From positions 1 to 64,000 of the forward strand of contig CAYWIT010000008.1 of NCBI GenBank assembly GCA_964458415.1: 64,000 nt of DNA. Direction: 5' to 3'. The notes under the pieces are model-generated. The model did no database searches. It had not been told where the DNA came from and saw only the letters and a list, made by a program, of their open reading frames with translations. Below, in pieces: positions 37,517-47,079 of the stretch (positions within the stretch are counted from its first letter, which is position 1; the number at the start of each line of letters is the position of its first letter). A program made the position numbers and the translations under genes. Origin of the DNA: CAYWIT01 sp964458415 (GTDB lineage: Bacteria > Pseudomonadota > Alphaproteobacteria > Micavibrionales > UBA2020).

Positions 37517-38134
37517 ATGATCGAACGTTTGCGAAAAGTAATATCCGAGTTGCAGACTGAAATCGAGCAGGAGCTTGAACAAAGACGCGTGCAGTTCCGC
37601 TATCATCTGGAACAACGGCGCGTTATTTTCGAGCAAGGCGTTCTGGAGCAGCATCGTTTGCTGCGGATGAAGATTTTAAAGTTTCTGCGTGCCTCGAAAG
37701 TGGCCTATGCACTGACAGCGCCGGTGATCTACAGTCTGATTATCCCCATCACGCTGATGGATATTTTTATGACTGTCTATCAGCAGATTTGTTTCCGCAT
37801 CTACGGTATCCCGCTCGTCCGGCGCGGCGATTATGTGGTCATGGACCGTAAATATCTGGCTTATCTCAACTGGATTGAAAAAATAAACTGCATTTATTGC
37901 GAGTATGGCAACGGGGTAATCGCCTATGCGCGCGAAATTGCCAGCCGGACAGAGCAATTCTGGTGCCCGATCAAACATGCGCGCAAGGTGCATGAGCCCC
38001 ATGGGCGATACTACGATTTTCTGGAGTATGGCGATACGCAGGATTTCCGGAGCAAGCTCAAGGATCAGCGTGACAAATGCCGGGCTTGCGAGGTTCCCTG
38101 TGCGCCGCATTCAGATGTGAAAGATCAGCCTTGA
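37517..38134 (+). CDS. Conserved membrane protein, Cys-rich, function unknown
   Basis: About 205 residues from ATG at 37517, which has AAGGGGGG nine bases upstream; ATGs at 37493 and 37508 and a longer frame from 37457 exist. A coiled-coil-like Glu/Gln/Arg-rich N-terminus precedes one or two membrane helices (about 60-85, VIYSLIIPITLMDIFMTVY). The C-terminal cytosolic part has cysteines in NCIYCEYGNG, FWCPIKHARK and KCRACEVPC, which could bind a metal. I recall similar unnamed proteins in many Proteobacteria. It overlaps the convergent antiporter gene by ten bases. Confidence 0.7.
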   Translation: MIERLRKVISELQTEIEQELEQRRVQFRYHLEQRRVIFEQGVLEQHRLLRMKILKFLRASKVAYALTAPVIYSLIIPITLMDIFMTVYQQICFRIYGIPLVRRGDYVVMDRKYLAYLNWIEKINCIYCEYGNGVIAYAREIASRTEQFWCPIKHARKVHEPHGRYYDFLEYGDTQDFRSKLKDQRDKCRACEVPCAPHSDVKDQP

Positions 38135-39345
38135 GGTTTCGGCGTCAGGAAAGTTCCGGCTTTGTCGGATAGTGCCGAGAAAAAAGGCGTTAATACCATT
38201 GAAAGCGCTGTTACCAGCAACATGAACTGACCGATGTTTTCCGGCATAAGTTTGACGGCCATGGCTGTTCCTACGACAACGTAAAGAAATTCCCCCCCTT
38301 GTCCCAGCATCAGTCCGGCGGGGAGGGCAACGTCGTTGGAGATACGGAACAGGCGGCAGAGGACAAAAATAATGACTGTTTTAATGAAGTAAATTCCGAT
38401 AACCGAGGCAAAAAGCCAGAACAGGGAATCCATGACGGCATGTACGTCGATTTTCATGCCGACAGTGATAAAGAAGAGACCCAGCAGGAGCCCCTGAAAC
38501 GGCTTGATATCGGCTTCAATACGGTTGTGGTGCTCTGTCTCCGCCAGAAGCAGTCCGGCCAGAAAGGCGCCCATTTCCATGGAAAGACCGGCGGTATAGG
38601 TTAATGCGGATGTCAGCAGAATGATCAGAAGCGTCGTCGCGGTAAAAAGCTCGGGGCTACGCGTTGATGTTTCGGCTAGACGAAAGACCGGACGCAACAG
38701 AAGGCGTCCAAGCAGAACGATGAGGGCGACAGCGACGATGGCCTTCAGTGTCGCGATAGAAAGAGCAATGCCCAGAGAAGCGCCGCTTTCCTGACTGAAA
38801 ACGCTGATCAGAACCAGCAACGGAACGACAGCGATATCCTGCGCCAGTAAAATCGAAATAATGACGCGGCCCTTCGTGCCGAGGAGTTCTTTGCGCTCCA
38901 TGAGGATTTGCGAGACGATAGCTGTGGAGGAAAGCGCAAAACAGCCGCCCAGCAGGATGCTTACTTGCAAAGAGTTCCCCCACAAATAGGCAACAATCCC
39001 AACAATGAGCGAAGTGAGAGTGACCTGCAGGAAGCCCAGTCCGAAAATATAGTGGCGCATGGCAATCAGGCGGTGCATGGAAAGGTTCAGCCCGATAATG
39101 AAGAGGAGGAAGAGGACGCCAAAATCCGCGAGGGACTTGATGCCGGTCTGGTCGTTAATGAGGCTGAGCCCGGAGGGTCCGATCAATACGCCTACCGCCA
39201 GATAGCCCAGCACAGGACTGGCTTTCATTTTTTGAAACAGGGGAACAACGGTGACGCTGGCGATCAGAAAGACCAGAGCCTCCCTCAAATAAGGGATATG
39301 GAGGCTTTGCATATCCAGCAGGTTTATGATGCTTTCGGTTTGCAC
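38125..39345 (-). CDS. CPA2-family cation:proton antiporter (KefB/C-like, no RCK domain)
   Basis: A 406-residue membrane protein with about 12 hydrophobic segments and the Na+/H+ exchanger fold. LGYLAVGVLIGPSGL, LLFIIGLNL and LSSTAIVSQIL are family blocks, and LLAQDIAVVPLL holds the ion-binding acidic residue. The sequence stops after the membrane domain, so the TrkA-N/RCK ligand-binding domain found in Kef proteins is missing. K+/H+ or Na+/H+ specificity cannot be decided. It lies between the Cys-rich membrane protein and smc. Confidence 0.88.
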   Translation of the reverse strand: MQTESIINLLDMQSLHIPYLREALVFLIASVTVVPLFQKMKASPVLGYLAVGVLIGPSGLSLINDQTGIKSLADFGVLFLLFIIGLNLSMHRLIAMRHYIFGLGFLQVTLTSLIVGIVAYLWGNSLQVSILLGGCFALSSTAIVSQILMERKELLGTKGRVIISILLAQDIAVVPLLVLISVFSQESGASLGIALSIATLKAIVAVALIVLLGRLLLRPVFRLAETSTRSPELFTATTLLIILLTSALTYTAGLSMEMGAFLAGLLLAETEHHNRIEADIKPFQGLLLGLFFITVGMKIDVHAVMDSLFWLFASVIGIYFIKTVIIFVLCRLFRISNDVALPAGLMLGQGGEFLYVVVGTAMAVKLMPENIGQFMLLVTALSMVLTPFFSALSDKAGTFLTPKPQG

Positions 39346-39371
39346 GCCGGGGGCCTTTCAGGTGCCAGTGG

Positions 39372-42300
39372 TCAGGCCGCCCATTGATCCAGTTGCAGTT
39401 CGTGCTGTTTGAGATCGACGGAAACCAGCTGCGACACGCCTTTTTCGCTCATCGTCACGCCATAAAGCCTGTCCATGCGGGCCATAGTCATGCGATGGTG
39501 CGAAATGACGAGGAAGCGGGTCTTGCCGTCCTTGGCAAGGTCTTCCAGCAGGGTGCAGTAGCGGTCAACGTTGCTTTCGTCCAGCGGCGCGTCAACCTCG
39601 TCCAAGACGCAAATCGGCGCGGGGTTGGTCAGGAACATTGCGAAGATGAGCGCGATGGAGGTAAGCGTCTGTTCGCCACCCGAGAGGAGCGAAAGCACCT
39701 GCAATTTCTTGCCGGGCGGCTGGGCATAAATTTCGAGACCGGATTCCAGCGGGTCATCCGCCTCGACCAGCTTGAGGTGCGCGGTGCCGCCATTAAACAG
39801 GCGTGTAAACAGGGACTGGAAGTGATTGTTGACCGTGTCAAAGGCGTTTAGCAAGCGTTCACGGGCTTCTTTGTTAAGCCGGTTAATGCCTTCGCGCAAT
39901 TTCTCAATGGCTTGGACAAGGTCGTCGCGCTCTGTCTGCATCGTCGTCATCGTGTCCGTGATTTCCTGCGATTCAACCTCGGCGCGCAGGTTGACGGGAC
40001 CCATGTTGTCGCGTTCGCGCAGCAGACGTTCCAGACGGCCATGGAGGATGTCGATGGCGTCCAGTTCGGCAACGTTCAGCTCCAGACGGGTGACGAGTTC
40101 CTCCGGCGTGCAGTTGAACTTCTCCTGAATGGAAGCCTCGACGCCGGACTGCGTGTGCTGGGTTGTGTTGACGTTTGCCTGCGCCATGGCGCGGGCTTCG
40201 CGGGCATCCGAGAGCTTGTTTTCTGCCGCACGGAGTGCGCGCTGCATTTCGTTTGTCGTGTTTTCTGCCGTTGCCAGAATATCCGCTGCGGCACGGCGTT
40301 TTTCCTCGGCCTCAGAGATGTGGGTGAGCAGGCCTTGTTTTTCCTGCTCGATTTCCGCCGGACGTTCGGCCAGACGTTCCAGAACGTCTTTTGCCTGCGT
40401 GATACGGTCTTCCAGTTCGATCAGGCGGAGGGATATGCGCTCCAGACGTGATTCCCAGCCCGCAATATCGCTGCCAATCTGCTGCATGCGGCGGCTGCGG
40501 GATTCGCCTTCACGGCGCACTTCGGCATATTGCGCCTGATATTCGGCGAAGGACTGCCTCTGCAAGCCCAGCTCTTCCTTCATTGTCGCGATCGTCTCGC
40601 GCGTTCCGGCGGTATCGGGTAGGGCAGAAAGCGTTTCACGGGAGGTCCCCAACTGCAGCGCAAGGCTCTCGATTTCCTGCGATGCCGTTTCAATAGAGGA
40701 AGCAATGCCGGAAAGGCGGGCTGTGACTTCGCTGAGCTGGCTGTTCAGGCTGTTGTGGCGGCGGCGAAGCGCATTGAGGGTGTCTTCGGCCTGACGCAGG
40801 GCCTGACGCGCCGTATTGACGGCATCAACGATCTCGCTGCGCTTCTCCTTGGCGAAGTCCAGCGCGGCTCTTGCCGTATCAAGGCCACCCTGCATAGCGG
40901 CGATCTCTGTTTCCAGTTCCGCCAGGCGGTTTTTTTGCTGCAGACGTACAGCCTCGGCGTTTTCAGCGTCGGGTGTGACGACCAGCCCGTCCCAGCGCCA
41001 GGCGCCGCCGTCCAGCGTGACAAGGCATTGGCCGGGCTGAAGTTCGGACATCAGGCGTTCGGCCTCTTCCGCCGTATCGACAATGCCGATCTGCGACATC
41101 ACGCGGTTCAGCGCGTGGGGGCCGTTGACGGATTGCGCCAGTGTGCGGACATTGCCGGGCAGGGCGGGGGCGGCCGCGTAATCCGGCAGATCACGCCAGA
41201 AAATCGGCGCCGCGCCATCAAGAGCGGCTTGCAGGTCATCGCCAAGTGCGACTGCCAGCGCTTTTTCAAGTCCGGCCTCGACATTCAGCAGGTCGATGAC
41301 GGGCTGATAGCCTTCTTGCGGATTGCGCAGGATGCGACGGAGCGCTTCGGCTTCCGCGTTCAGCTGGGAATGGGTTTTTTGCACGTCCTGCAGATGCTCG
41401 GTGGTTTGTTGCAGGCTTGTTTCCGCCGCGGCGCGGTCGGATTCCGCCGCTTCCAGATTCTCGCGGGATTCCTGATATACCGTTTCAGCGGTTTCAATTT
41501 GAACGGTCAGGACATTGAGCTCGGCGCGGGCGGGTGTGTTTTCAACGATTTTTGCGTGTTCGGATTCCAGCGATTGCCTGCGCGATGTCTGGTTTTCAAG
41601 ACGGCGTTCCAGATCCTGAATGTGCCGCGTGGCGGCGTTGCGTTCGGCATCCTGACGGGCCACATCCTCGGTCAGCGTAGAAAGCTCGGATTCCGTTTTT
41701 TCAACGGCTTGCCCGGCTTCTTCTGCCAGCAGGCGGAACTCTTCCTCGCGTTCAGATTGCTGTCCGCTTTGTGCTTCCAGCGCGGAGACTTCTGTTTTCA
41801 GGCGGGAAACGGTTTCCTCCGCTTCCTGTTTTTGCACATTTTCATGCGCGACGTCGGCGGTGAATTGCTTGAGCAGGGCTTCGGAATTTTCGCGCTGTTC
41901 TTGTACCTGACGCTCTTCGGACTCAAGGCTGCCATAGGCGAGTTTCAGGCGCTGCAATCCGGCGGCAGCTTCGGCTTCGTTCTGGCGCAGCTCGGGCAAT
42001 TGCGTGGCAGACTCTGTTTGTTCCGTTGTCAGGCTGGTCACGGCGATGGTCTGTTCGCGGACGATGCTCTCGGCAGCCTCAAAGGATTCAAGGGCCGCAG
42101 CGACGGCGGTCTGGCTTTCCTGCCAGCGCAGATAAAGCAGGCCCCCTTCGGTCGTCTGGATCTGTCCGCTGATGTTGCGATAGCGCGCTGCCTGACGGGC
42201 CTGTTTTTTAAGGCCTTCCAGCTGGACGTTCATGGCGCCGAGGACGTCTTCGACGCGCAGCAGATTGGTTTCTGCGGCCTTTAGTTTCAGCTCCGCTTCA

Positions 42301-42836
42301 TGGCGGCGGGCATGCAGTCCGGAAATGCCGGCGGCTTCTTCCAGCACCATGCGGCGCTGGGTCGGCTTGGCGTTGATCATGTCGGCAATACGGCCTTGGC
42401 TGACAAGAGCGGGAGAATGGGCGCCAATGGATGAATCCGCAAAAAGCAGCTGCACATCGCGCATACGAACGCTTTTGCCGTTGACTTTATAGACCGATCC
42501 GACATCCCGCTCGATCTTGCGGGAAACTACCAGTTCATCGGAATCGTTTATTTCGGCAGGGGCCGTGCGGTCGCTGTTATTCAGCGCCAGAACGACTTCG
42601 GCGGTGTTGCGGGCGGGGCGGTGCTCGGTCCCGTTAAAAATAACATCGTCCATATCGCTGGAGCGCATCCGTTTGGGCGAGTTTTCGCCCATGGCCCAGC
42701 GCAGCGCTTCGACAAGGTTGGATTTTCCGCAGCCGTTGGGGCCGACAATGCCGGTCAGGCCTTGCCCGATATCCAGTTCGGTGTGTTCAACAAATGATTT
42801 AAAACCTGTCAGGCGGAGCTTGGTGAACTGGACCAT
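39372..42836 (-). CDS. smc: Chromosome partition protein SMC
   Basis: A 1154-residue condensin ATPase. The N-terminal head has Walker A GPNGCGKSNLVEALRWAMGE, and long coiled coils surround a central hinge (about 490-650). The C-terminal head has the signature LSGGEQTLTSIAL and Walker B PICVLDEVDAPLD. With ScpA and ScpB (7.7-9.6 kb) it organises and segregates the chromosome. It follows the DsbA-like gene on the same strand after five bases. Confidence 0.96.
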   Translation of the reverse strand: MVQFTKLRLTGFKSFVEHTELDIGQGLTGIVGPNGCGKSNLVEALRWAMGENSPKRMRSSDMDDVIFNGTEHRPARNTAEVVLALNNSDRTAPAEINDSDELVVSRKIERDVGSVYKVNGKSVRMRDVQLLFADSSIGAHSPALVSQGRIADMINAKPTQRRMVLEEAAGISGLHARRHEAELKLKAAETNLLRVEDVLGAMNVQLEGLKKQARQAARYRNISGQIQTTEGGLLYLRWQESQTAVAAALESFEAAESIVREQTIAVTSLTTEQTESATQLPELRQNEAEAAAGLQRLKLAYGSLESEERQVQEQRENSEALLKQFTADVAHENVQKQEAEETVSRLKTEVSALEAQSGQQSEREEEFRLLAEEAGQAVEKTESELSTLTEDVARQDAERNAATRHIQDLERRLENQTSRRQSLESEHAKIVENTPARAELNVLTVQIETAETVYQESRENLEAAESDRAAAETSLQQTTEHLQDVQKTHSQLNAEAEALRRILRNPQEGYQPVIDLLNVEAGLEKALAVALGDDLQAALDGAAPIFWRDLPDYAAAPALPGNVRTLAQSVNGPHALNRVMSQIGIVDTAEEAERLMSELQPGQCLVTLDGGAWRWDGLVVTPDAENAEAVRLQQKNRLAELETEIAAMQGGLDTARAALDFAKEKRSEIVDAVNTARQALRQAEDTLNALRRRHNSLNSQLSEVTARLSGIASSIETASQEIESLALQLGTSRETLSALPDTAGTRETIATMKEELGLQRQSFAEYQAQYAEVRREGESRSRRMQQIGSDIAGWESRLERISLRLIELEDRITQAKDVLERLAERPAEIEQEKQGLLTHISEAEEKRRAAADILATAENTTNEMQRALRAAENKLSDAREARAMAQANVNTTQHTQSGVEASIQEKFNCTPEELVTRLELNVAELDAIDILHGRLERLLRERDNMGPVNLRAEVESQEITDTMTTMQTERDDLVQAIEKLREGINRLNKEARERLLNAFDTVNNHFQSLFTRLFNGGTAHLKLVEADDPLESGLEIYAQPPGKKLQVLSLLSGGEQTLTSIALIFAMFLTNPAPICVLDEVDAPLDESNVDRYCTLLEDLAKDGKTRFLVISHHRMTMARMDRLYGVTMSEKGVSQLVSVDLKQHELQLDQWAA

Positions 42837-42841
42837 ACGGA

Positions 42842-43714
42842 TTACTTCCCTGCGGTGAGCTTGTTGACGGTTTCAACGAATTTGGAAAGATCCTGCGCAC
42901 CGCTGAATTGCTCTGCGCCTTCGTTGAAGATAAAGGTGGGGGTGGATTTGATGTTATATTTGCCTTGCGCGTCCTGCACTTTTGCCAGAAGGGCATGTTC
43001 CAGTTCGGCGCTATTGAGGCAGGCGTTGATATAGTCGCCGTCCATCCCGGCCAGTGTGCCAAGCTGTTCCAGAGCCTTGAGCGGGTCTTCGCTCTTGATC
43101 CAGCGCTCTTGATTTCTGAAAATGACTTCGGTGAGGTCGAAGTATTTGTCATGATCGGCGCAACGGGCCATCATGGCGGCTTTCATGGCAAACTGGTCGA
43201 GCGGGAAATCACGGAAAATGATTTTTGCTTTACCGGTATCAACCAGTTCTCTTTTTACATCCGCGAGAATGGTATTATGGAAGTGCGCGCAATGCGAACA
43301 TGTCATCGAGGCGTATTCGATAATCGTGACGGGTGCATCAACATTTCCAAGGACGCGATCTTCCATGGCTTTTGGGGCGTCAATCTCGAGAGCCGCTGGA
43401 GCGGCCAGCAGTTCATCTGATTTTGGGGCTTCCTCGCTGGCCACAGGTTCATCAGCCGGAGGAGTCGCCGTCGCCTCGGGAGCAGCTTCTTCCATGGCAG
43501 CCGGTGCAGCCGGTGTTTCCTCCGGTGCCTGAACTTCTGTCGTTTCGTCAGGGGCTACCGGGGATTGCGCCTCTGCGGGCTGTTCCATTGTCACGGTATT
43601 TTCTACGGCTTGAGGGGCGGGCTCTATTGCCGGTTTTCCCTTTGCCAAAAAGGCAATAATACCAATAAGCGCCACAAGGGCGACGAGACCAATGGCCAAG
43701 CCTTTGTTTTTCAT
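42842..43714 (-). CDS. DsbA/DsbG-family thioredoxin-fold protein
   Basis: A 290-residue membrane-anchored periplasmic protein. A single N-terminal helix (LAIGLVALVALIGIIAFLA) is followed by a Pro/Glu/Ala-rich linker of about 100 residues. A thioredoxin-fold domain with the active site TCSHCAHFH near residue 138 and the cis-Pro loop STPTFIFNEG completes it. This is the DSBA-like thioredoxin_4 type found near smc in alphaproteobacteria. Disulfide oxidation or isomerisation is inferred. Confidence 0.88.
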   Translation of the reverse strand: MKNKGLAIGLVALVALIGIIAFLAKGKPAIEPAPQAVENTVTMEQPAEAQSPVAPDETTEVQAPEETPAAPAAMEEAAPEATATPPADEPVASEEAPKSDELLAAPAALEIDAPKAMEDRVLGNVDAPVTIIEYASMTCSHCAHFHNTILADVKRELVDTGKAKIIFRDFPLDQFAMKAAMMARCADHDKYFDLTEVIFRNQERWIKSEDPLKALEQLGTLAGMDGDYINACLNSAELEHALLAKVQDAQGKYNIKSTPTFIFNEGAEQFSGAQDLSKFVETVNKLTAGK

Positions 43715-43904
43715 GCTGTCCTTCGCTTTCGAACGTTAGATCGTCTATGTTTAGATTCTGCGGTGATTATATGCCTTTAATCCAAAAGAATGCAATATAA
43801 CTTAACATCTTATGTCGAGCTTTTTTGTCAATTTTTCAATGTTTTGGATGAGGTATCAGGCTTAAAATGTTGTATAAAAAATAAAAAAGGGATATAACCG
43901 CGCT

Positions 43905-44723
43905 ATGAAAATAAAGTTCATCAAAATGCATGGTTTGGGCAATGACTTCGCCATTTTTGACGGGCGCAAGGCGCCTTTGAACATCCCGCTGGAAAAGATT
44001 CGCTGCTGGGGGGACCGCCGCACCGGAATCGGATTTGACCAGATGGCTGTGATCGATTCAGCTAAAATGGCCGGAACAGGCTGTTTTTTCAGGATTTATA
44101 ACGCTGACGGAAGTGAAGTGGGCGCTTGTGGCAATGTAACGCGCTGTATTGCGTGGCTGTTGATGAATGAAATGAAAACGAATTCTGTTGTCATGGAAAC
44201 CAAAGCCGGAAGGCTGGAAGCTTTCAAAGCAGACAATGGAGTGCGGGTGGATATGGGGCCGGCCCTTCTTGAATGGAATAAAATACCGTTAAATCAAAAT
44301 GTAGATACGCTTTCTTTAAGTCTTGCTGAAGGGGAATTAAAAAATCCTGTCGCCGTGAGCATGGGGAATCCGCATGCCGTTTTTTTTGTCGAAGACGTTT
44401 CAGCGGTGCCACTGGACATACTGGGGCCAAAAATTGAGCATCATCCATTGTTTCCTGAACGAACGAATGTCGAGGCCGCGCAAGTGCTTTCCCGCCGGAA
44501 AATCCGCATGCGCGTGTGGGAGCGTGGCGTTGGCATAACACAATCCTGCGGCACTGGCGCCTGTGCCGTGGCGGTGGCCGGAGTACGGCGGGGACTGACG
44601 GACAGGAATGTGGCCGTCATTCTTGATGGCGGCACACTGGACATTGAGTGGCGGGAGAGCGATAACCATGTCCTGATGACCGGTCCGGTCGCAGAAGTGT
44701 ATCAGGGTGAGCTGGAGTTATGA
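43905..44723 (+). CDS. dapF: Diaminopimelate epimerase
   Basis: A 272-residue PLP-independent racemase that converts LL-DAP into meso-DAP for lysine and peptidoglycan. The two catalytic cysteines lie in EVGACGNVTRC and ITQSCGTGACAVAVA. HGLGNDFAIFDGR at the N-terminus is also characteristic. Its stop overlaps the mtaB start (ATGA), as is common in alphaproteobacteria (dapF-mtaB-ftsY). Confidence 0.95.
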   Translation: MKIKFIKMHGLGNDFAIFDGRKAPLNIPLEKIRCWGDRRTGIGFDQMAVIDSAKMAGTGCFFRIYNADGSEVGACGNVTRCIAWLLMNEMKTNSVVMETKAGRLEAFKADNGVRVDMGPALLEWNKIPLNQNVDTLSLSLAEGELKNPVAVSMGNPHAVFFVEDVSAVPLDILGPKIEHHPLFPERTNVEAAQVLSRRKIRMRVWERGVGITQSCGTGACAVAVAGVRRGLTDRNVAVILDGGTLDIEWRESDNHVLMTGPVAEVYQGELEL

Positions 44724-46051
44724 CATTGGATAAGGGCCATACAGAAGAGGTTCTCGACCTCCCCGACGCAGAGACGCAGTTGGCGCAGCAGGCGGCGGCT
44801 GGTGAGGGGCCGCGCGTGGTGACTTTCGGTTGCCGTCTGAATATCTATGAATCCGAGGTTATGAAAGACCATGCCAAAAAGGCAGGGCTGAATGATGCGA
44901 TTATTATCAATACCTGTGCGGTGACGTCCGAGGCTGAACGGCAGGCACGGCAGGCAATCCGTCGGGCGCGGCGTGAAAACCCCGAGGCGAAGATCATCGT
45001 CACGGGCTGCGCGGCGCAGGTGAATCCGCAGGGCTTCGCCAATATGCCGGAAGTCAATCAGGTGATTGGCAATGATCTCAAGCTCAAGGCAGAGACATGG
45101 CATTCCCCTGCGACAGAGCGCGTGATCATTAACGATATCATGTCGGTCAAGGAAACGGCGCGGCATATGATTACCGGGTTTGAAACGCATGCCCGCGCTT
45201 TTGTGCAGGTGCAGAATGGTTGCGATCATCGCTGCACGTTCTGCATTATTCCTTTCGGGCGCGGCAATTCGCGCTCGGTTCCGATGGGCGAGATTGTCGA
45301 TCAGGTTCGGGCGCTTACGGCGGCGGGATATGCCGAGATTGTTCTGACCGGTGTGGATATTACTTCTTATGGTGCAGATCTGCCGGGGGCGCCGCAACTG
45401 GGGCAGATGGTGCGGCGGTTGCTTTCGCTGGTGCCGGATGTCAAACGGCTGCGGCTTTCGTCGCTGGATCCTGTCGAGATTGACGACGACCTTTGGCGTC
45501 TGATGGCGGAGGAAGAGCGCTTTATGCCGCATCTTCATCTTTCCATGCAGGCTGGGGATGATATGGTGCTCAAACGTATGAAGCGCCGCCATTTGCAAAA
45601 AGATATCTATGAGGTGTGTGAAAAGGCGCGTCGCCAGCGTCCGGACATTGTTTTCGGCGCGGATATCATCGCCGGATTTCCGACGGAAACGGAGGCGATG
45701 TTTGAAAATACGCTCAAGACCGTGCGGGATTGTAATCTGACCTTCCTGCATGTATTCCCCTATTCGCCGCGCCCCGGAACGCCTGCTGCGAAAATGCCGC
45801 AGGTTTTGGGCGATATCCGCAAGGAGCGTGCAAGGGTTTTGCGGGATATGGGCGGGGTACAGCTGGAAAAACATTTATCGGCATTGGTGGGCAAGACGCT
45901 CCCTGTTCTGATCGAAAAGAACAATAAGGGCCGCACGGAATATTTTAGCGAGGTTGTGGTCGATGCGGATATTCCGGCAGGACAGATTGTGGATGTGGAG
46001 ATGGCTGTCATAGAAGGAGGGGTGTTGAGGGGGAAATATGTGGTTCTTTAA
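44720..46051 (+). CDS. mtaB: tRNA t6A37 methylthiotransferase
   Basis: A 443-residue radical-SAM enzyme that makes ms2t6A at position 37 of ANN-decoding tRNAs. The N-terminal UPF0004 domain has the cluster cysteines in TFGCRLNIYESE, INTCAVT and VTGCAAQ. The radical-SAM motif is CDHRCTFCIIPFGRG, and a TRAM-like C-terminus follows. The FGCRLN and FGRGNSRS forms favour MtaB over MiaB or RimO. It overlaps ftsY by 14 bases. Confidence 0.92.
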   Translation: MTLDKGHTEEVLDLPDAETQLAQQAAAGEGPRVVTFGCRLNIYESEVMKDHAKKAGLNDAIIINTCAVTSEAERQARQAIRRARRENPEAKIIVTGCAAQVNPQGFANMPEVNQVIGNDLKLKAETWHSPATERVIINDIMSVKETARHMITGFETHARAFVQVQNGCDHRCTFCIIPFGRGNSRSVPMGEIVDQVRALTAAGYAEIVLTGVDITSYGADLPGAPQLGQMVRRLLSLVPDVKRLRLSSLDPVEIDDDLWRLMAEEERFMPHLHLSMQAGDDMVLKRMKRRHLQKDIYEVCEKARRQRPDIVFGADIIAGFPTETEAMFENTLKTVRDCNLTFLHVFPYSPRPGTPAAKMPQVLGDIRKERARVLRDMGGVQLEKHLSALVGKTLPVLIEKNNKGRTEYFSEVVVDADIPAGQIVDVEMAVIEGGVLRGKYVVL

Positions 46052-47051
46052 AAAGAAAGAAAAGGCGGCCGAGCAGCAGCAGCAGCAGCAGGACCAAGAC
46101 CAAGACCAGACGTCGGAAAAAAGCTGGTTTGAAAAGCTGAAGTCGGGGCTTAGTCAGTCCTCCTCGAAAATTACATCCGGCATCACCGATATTTTTACCA
46201 AGCGCAAGCTGGACGCGGAAACATTGTCCGCGCTGGAGGATTTGCTGATCACTGCAGATCTGGGGCCTGCAACGGCAGCAAAACTGTCGGCAGCGATTGG
46301 CAAGGGCCGTTTCGACAAGGAAGTGGCGCCGGAGGAAATTCGTCAGGCGCTGGCCGTGGAAATTGAAAATATTTTAAAGCCCGCTGAAAAACCGCTGGTG
46401 ATGAGCGCGGCAAAGCCAATGGTCATCCTTATGGCCGGTGTTAACGGGACGGGCAAGACAACGACTATCGGCAAGCTGGGTCACCAGTTCAAGGCCGAGG
46501 GCAAGCGTGTGATGCTGGCGGCGGGTGATACGTTCCGCGCCGCCGCCGTCAACCAGCTGAAAGTCTGGGGAGAGCGGATCGGCTGTTCCGTTGTGGCCAA
46601 AGAAGAGGGCAGCGATGCGGCTGCGCTCGTCTATGAGGCGATGGACAGAGCCAAAGCGGAGAATGTGGATATTCTGATGATTGATACCGCAGGCCGCCTT
46701 CAGAACAAGGCTAACCTGATGGAGGAGCTGGCCAAGATTGTGCGCGTGATCCAGAAGAAAGACCCTGCCGCGCCGCATGCGGCGTTACTGGTGCTGGATG
46801 CGACGACGGGGCAGAATGCCCATGCGCAGGTTGATATTTTCCGCCAGATTATTAACATAACCGGACTTATTGTGACAAAACTCGACGGCACCGCCAAAGG
46901 CGGGGTCGTTGTTTCGCTTGTGGAAAGGTTTGGTTTACCAGTTCATGCTATAGGTATAGGAGAGGGTATAGAGGACTTGCGCCCTTTCTCGGCGCGGGAC
47001 TATGCCGCAAGTTTAGCAGGACTGGAGAATACCGATTATCAACCGCAATAA
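46038..47051 (+). CDS. ftsY: Signal recognition particle receptor
   Basis: A 337-residue SRP GTPase that docks ribosome-nascent chains at the membrane. The N-terminus carries a Lys-rich start and an unusual low-complexity Q6-(DQ)n tract before the membrane-targeting helix SWFEKLKSGL. The NG domain has G1 AGVNGTGKTTTIGKLG, DTAGRLQNKANLMEEL and TKLDGTAKGG. GGGG-rich sequence inside mtaB provides the ribosome site. Confidence 0.95.
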   Translation: MWFFKKKEKAAEQQQQQQDQDQDQTSEKSWFEKLKSGLSQSSSKITSGITDIFTKRKLDAETLSALEDLLITADLGPATAAKLSAAIGKGRFDKEVAPEEIRQALAVEIENILKPAEKPLVMSAAKPMVILMAGVNGTGKTTTIGKLGHQFKAEGKRVMLAAGDTFRAAAVNQLKVWGERIGCSVVAKEEGSDAAALVYEAMDRAKAENVDILMIDTAGRLQNKANLMEELAKIVRVIQKKDPAAPHAALLVLDATTGQNAHAQVDIFRQIINITGLIVTKLDGTAKGGVVVSLVERFGLPVHAIGIGEGIEDLRPFSARDYAASLAGLENTDYQPQ

Positions 47052-47079
47052 AAGTTTGGCCCCGATCCGCGATGGGTTC

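Noticed and set aside
40755..42284. 509-codon open frame antisense to smc
   Set aside because: Shadow of the smc codons; Phe/Arg/Gly-rich composition typical of an antisense frame.
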